Below, in pieces: positions 34,592-36,340 of a stretch of 36,340 nt of DNA. How positions within the stretch are numbered: position 1 is the stretch's first letter; each line of letters starts with the position of its first letter. The notes below the pieces were generated by a model, which had not been told where the DNA came from, made no database searches, and saw only the letters and a list, made by a program, of their open reading frames with translations. A program made the position numbers and the translations under genes. Source of the DNA: Alishewanella jeotgali KCTC 22429 (GTDB lineage Bacteria > Pseudomonadota > Gammaproteobacteria > Enterobacterales > Alteromonadaceae); contig NZ_AHTH01000019.1 in the NCBI RefSeq assembly GCF_000245735.1, positions 1 to 36,340 on the forward strand. The letters run 5' to 3'.

Positions 34592-35212
34592 ATGTCCTAT
34601 GCAAAAACCTACCCGCTCTGGCTTGCTGCCCTGGTGTTAAGCGGCTGTAGTAGTCTGGATCAGGCCGGCTGCATCAATGCGGACTGGCGCACCCTGGGTT
34701 TTGAAGATGGCATTAAAGGCCGCAACGAAAGTCAAATCCGGCAATACCGGCAAGACTGTGCCAAACATGGGGTCACGCCGGATCTGGATGCCTATCGGGC
34801 CGGCCATTTCGAGGGTTCAGCACAGTTTTGCACCGCCAAAAACGGCTTTGCCCAGGGTCGCAACAATCATCGCTATCAGAATAGCTGCCCACCTGAATTC
34901 GCCAGTGTTTTTATGGCAGGTTATCGGGATGGCCAAACGCTGTATCAGGCCAAAACTCAACTTGACGGTGCGCATAACGAGTTACGCGACATACAACAGG
35001 AAATCTATGAACTGGAGAGCAGTATCGCCAAGCTCAATGAGCAGCTGGTCGCAGACGGCCTGACTCGCGAACAACGAATTACGATCCGTGATGAGTTAGC
35101 CAAACTAAATGAAAGTCTGGGGCAGGCCAATCTGGTGAAAGATGAGGTGGCGGCGGCTATCATCGTCTATCAGAACGAATTTAGCCGCCTGCAGCAACAC
35201 TTTAGCTACTAG
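34592..35212 (+). CDS. DUF2799 family lipoprotein
   Basis: A 206-aa lipoprotein: signal MSYAKTYPLWLAALVLSGC with lipobox LSGC (Cys19). The DUF2799 body has CINADWRTLGFEDGIKG, QDCAKHGVTPDLDAY and ARNG-like C-terminal pieces (FCTAKNGFAQGRNN, FMAGYRDGQTLYQ), then a coiled coil (about 130-190, ELRDIQQEIYELESSIAKLN). I chose ATG 34592, after AAAGGA, because the signal peptide starts there; upstream codons lie within the cyclase gene. The tight spacing suggests cotranscription with the cyclase, but the functional link is unknown. Confidence 0.88.
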   Translation: MSYAKTYPLWLAALVLSGCSSLDQAGCINADWRTLGFEDGIKGRNESQIRQYRQDCAKHGVTPDLDAYRAGHFEGSAQFCTAKNGFAQGRNNHRYQNSCPPEFASVFMAGYRDGQTLYQAKTQLDGAHNELRDIQQEIYELESSIAKLNEQLVADGLTREQRITIRDELAKLNESLGQANLVKDEVAAAIIVYQNEFSRLQQHFSY

Positions 35213-35215
35213 ACC

Positions 35216-35863
35216 CTAGTACTCACGCACCACCCGGGCAGCCAGACTGGCATTTTCCAGCTTTAGCTGTACCGGCTGACGCAGGATAATTTTCCCTTCC
35301 ACACGCGAGTCGGCACTGATGGTCAGAGTCGGCTGGTTGCTGTCATCTTTACCAAACCAACCGCTTTGACGTTTGCGCTCAGCATAAATCAGATCGCCCT
35401 TTACCACTGTCCCCGCCAACAGACTGATATTGCCGTTTACAGTTTCCAGCTCGCCACCCACTTCGCTGCCGCTGAGACGGATACTGCCATTGACCGTACT
35501 GATATCGGCTTTAATGGTCGAGCCCGCTGCCGTTTCAATACTGCCGTTCACTGTGCTTAAACCACCTTGTACCGTTAAATTTTGTGCCGCTTTAATACTG
35601 CCATTCACCGTTTCGGCACTGTCAATCTGTACCTGCTCCGCCAGACGGATGCTGCCATTAACGGTGGAGACCTTGCCCGCCCGGCTTTGTTCATTAAGGC
35701 TGATACTGCCATTTACCCGCGAGACATCGCCTTGCTGCGCCGTGCCCTGATAACTACCGTTGGTTTCTTCTGCGGCATCGACCACAACAATGCAGCCGCT
35801 TAACAGGCTACTTAACACTAATACCGGCACTAACCATATTTTTTTATTGTTTACGTTATGCAT
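35216..35863 (-). CDS. Lipoprotein with six TVNGSI-type repeats
   Basis: A 215-aa lipoprotein (signal with VLVLSSLLSGC, Cys24). The centre is a tandem array, about residues 45-160, of six repeats of about 18-19 residues with core (S/E)TVNG(S/N)I: SRVNGSISLN, STVNGSIRLA, ETVNGSIKAA, STVNGSIETA, STVNGSIRLS, ETVNGNISLL. Such regular short repeats should build a beta-solenoid like polymer-forming (bactofilin-like) or DUF4097-like adhesin proteins. The tail (RVEGKIILRQPVQLKLENA) continues this pattern. The start at 35863, rather than a codon 42 bases upstream, puts the signal peptide at the N-terminus. Function unknown. Confidence 0.8.
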   Translation of the reverse strand: MHNVNNKKIWLVPVLVLSSLLSGCIVVVDAAEETNGSYQGTAQQGDVSRVNGSISLNEQSRAGKVSTVNGSIRLAEQVQIDSAETVNGSIKAAQNLTVQGGLSTVNGSIETAAGSTIKADISTVNGSIRLSGSEVGGELETVNGNISLLAGTVVKGDLIYAERKRQSGWFGKDDSNQPTLTISADSRVEGKIILRQPVQLKLENASLAARVVREY

Positions 35864-36029
35864 TTTATTATTCGCCTCTGTTTTAACCTGATTGATTGCT
35901 ATCAACCGGTTAATGCAAATTTACGGCCAAAATTTATTTCAAATAAAAACAGCCACCTACACCAAATTAATTCAGCAAACTGTCAGATCAAAACCACTAT
36001 TTAGTAAAAATCACCAAGTTTTAGCCAGC

Positions 36030-36340
36030 TTATAACCACTCCAGCCGCCGCTCTGGCCAATACATCACAGCACTGCGGCTTTGCAGCAGCGGCAATAATG
36101 CCGGTTCCTGTTCGGCAATCACGGTTTTCGCAAACTGACAGAAAAACGCGGCCTTTAACTCAGCGCGACGCCGGTCAATACCGGCCTGTTGATAAGGTAC
36201 CGAGGCCAGCAGTAATACACCATCCGCCGGGATCCGCTGCTGCTTGATATTATTGAGGATGATCGCGGCGGCCTTTTTCACCGGCTGCGACAGGTCCGGG
36301 CTAAAGGGGCCGATAATGAGGGCGATATTAGGCACACGCA
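36030..36340 (-). CDS. Partial gene of unknown function at the right edge
   Basis: The frame is open to the window edge and ends at 36030 (stop TAA-side), giving at least 102 codons: PNIALIIGPFSPDLSQPVKK, AAFFCQFAKTVIAEQEPALL and the end VMYWPERRLEWL. A GTG at 36335 could be a start, but no ribosome site fits inside the window, so the beginning probably lies beyond it. The strand-helix alternation suggests an alpha/beta fold. No family recognised. Confidence 0.5.
   Translation of the reverse strand, partial: RVPNIALIIGPFSPDLSQPVKKAAAIILNNIKQQRIPADGVLLLASVPYQQAGIDRRRAELKAAFFCQFAKTVIAEQEPALLPLLQSRSAVMYWPERRLEWL

Overview
The window reads as a gammaproteobacterial chromosome, most like the Rheinheimera/Alishewanella/Arsukibacterium branch. 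This is inferred from gene content (leuABCD with a leucine-rich leader peptide, YqhA, YigZ, class II fumarase, a DUF3083-type protein) and glutamine-rich (CAG/CAA) coding style; no marker gene fixes the genus.

Layout. 1-1.43 kb: the end of an IS1182-type insertion sequence whose transposase is broken by two +1 frameshifts. 1.47-1.79 kb: tRNA-Gly(GCC) and tRNA-Leu(UAA) on the minus strand, with a promoter. 1.79-3.73 kb: yqhA and a DUF885 lipoprotein. 3.85-8.77 kb: the leucine operon (promoter, leuL leader, attenuator, leuA-leuB-leuC-leuD with overlapping genes). 8.8-17.56 kb: housekeeping and unknown genes: an anchored envelope protein, a YicG-type membrane protein, a DUF3083-like protein, fumC under a probable Fur site, an S41 peptidase killed by one nonsense codon, yigZ, and a DUF418 membrane protein.

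17.73-24.18 kb is the most notable part: four translationally coupled genes encoding a 1225-aa SMC-like ATPase, a small KITE/MukE-like protein, a kleisin/MukF-like protein and a Toprim nuclease-like protein. This is the component set of a Wadjet/MksBEFG plasmid-defence complex, but in the order SMC-KITE-kleisin-Toprim (C-B-A-D) rather than the usual A-B-C-D.

24.2-27.9 kb is a lower-GC accessory stretch directly downstream. It holds a secreted orphan, three toxin-antitoxin-like pairs (DUF4160 with DUF2442-HTH; RHH with ParE/RelE; HEPN with MNT), five copies plus one fragment of a REP-like palindrome, and integron-cassette-like signals around the RHH-ParE pair. With the Wadjet-like operon it looks like a defence/stability island.

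28.0-36.34 kb returns to chromosomal genes: SnoaL-like and MAPEG proteins, a secreted unknown, a histidine phosphatase divergent from a DUF6351-like hydrolase, a polysaccharide deacetylase, a MASE1-GGDEF diguanylate cyclase with a GGDEL motif, a DUF2799 lipoprotein, a lipoprotein made of TVNGSI repeats, and a gene running off the right edge.
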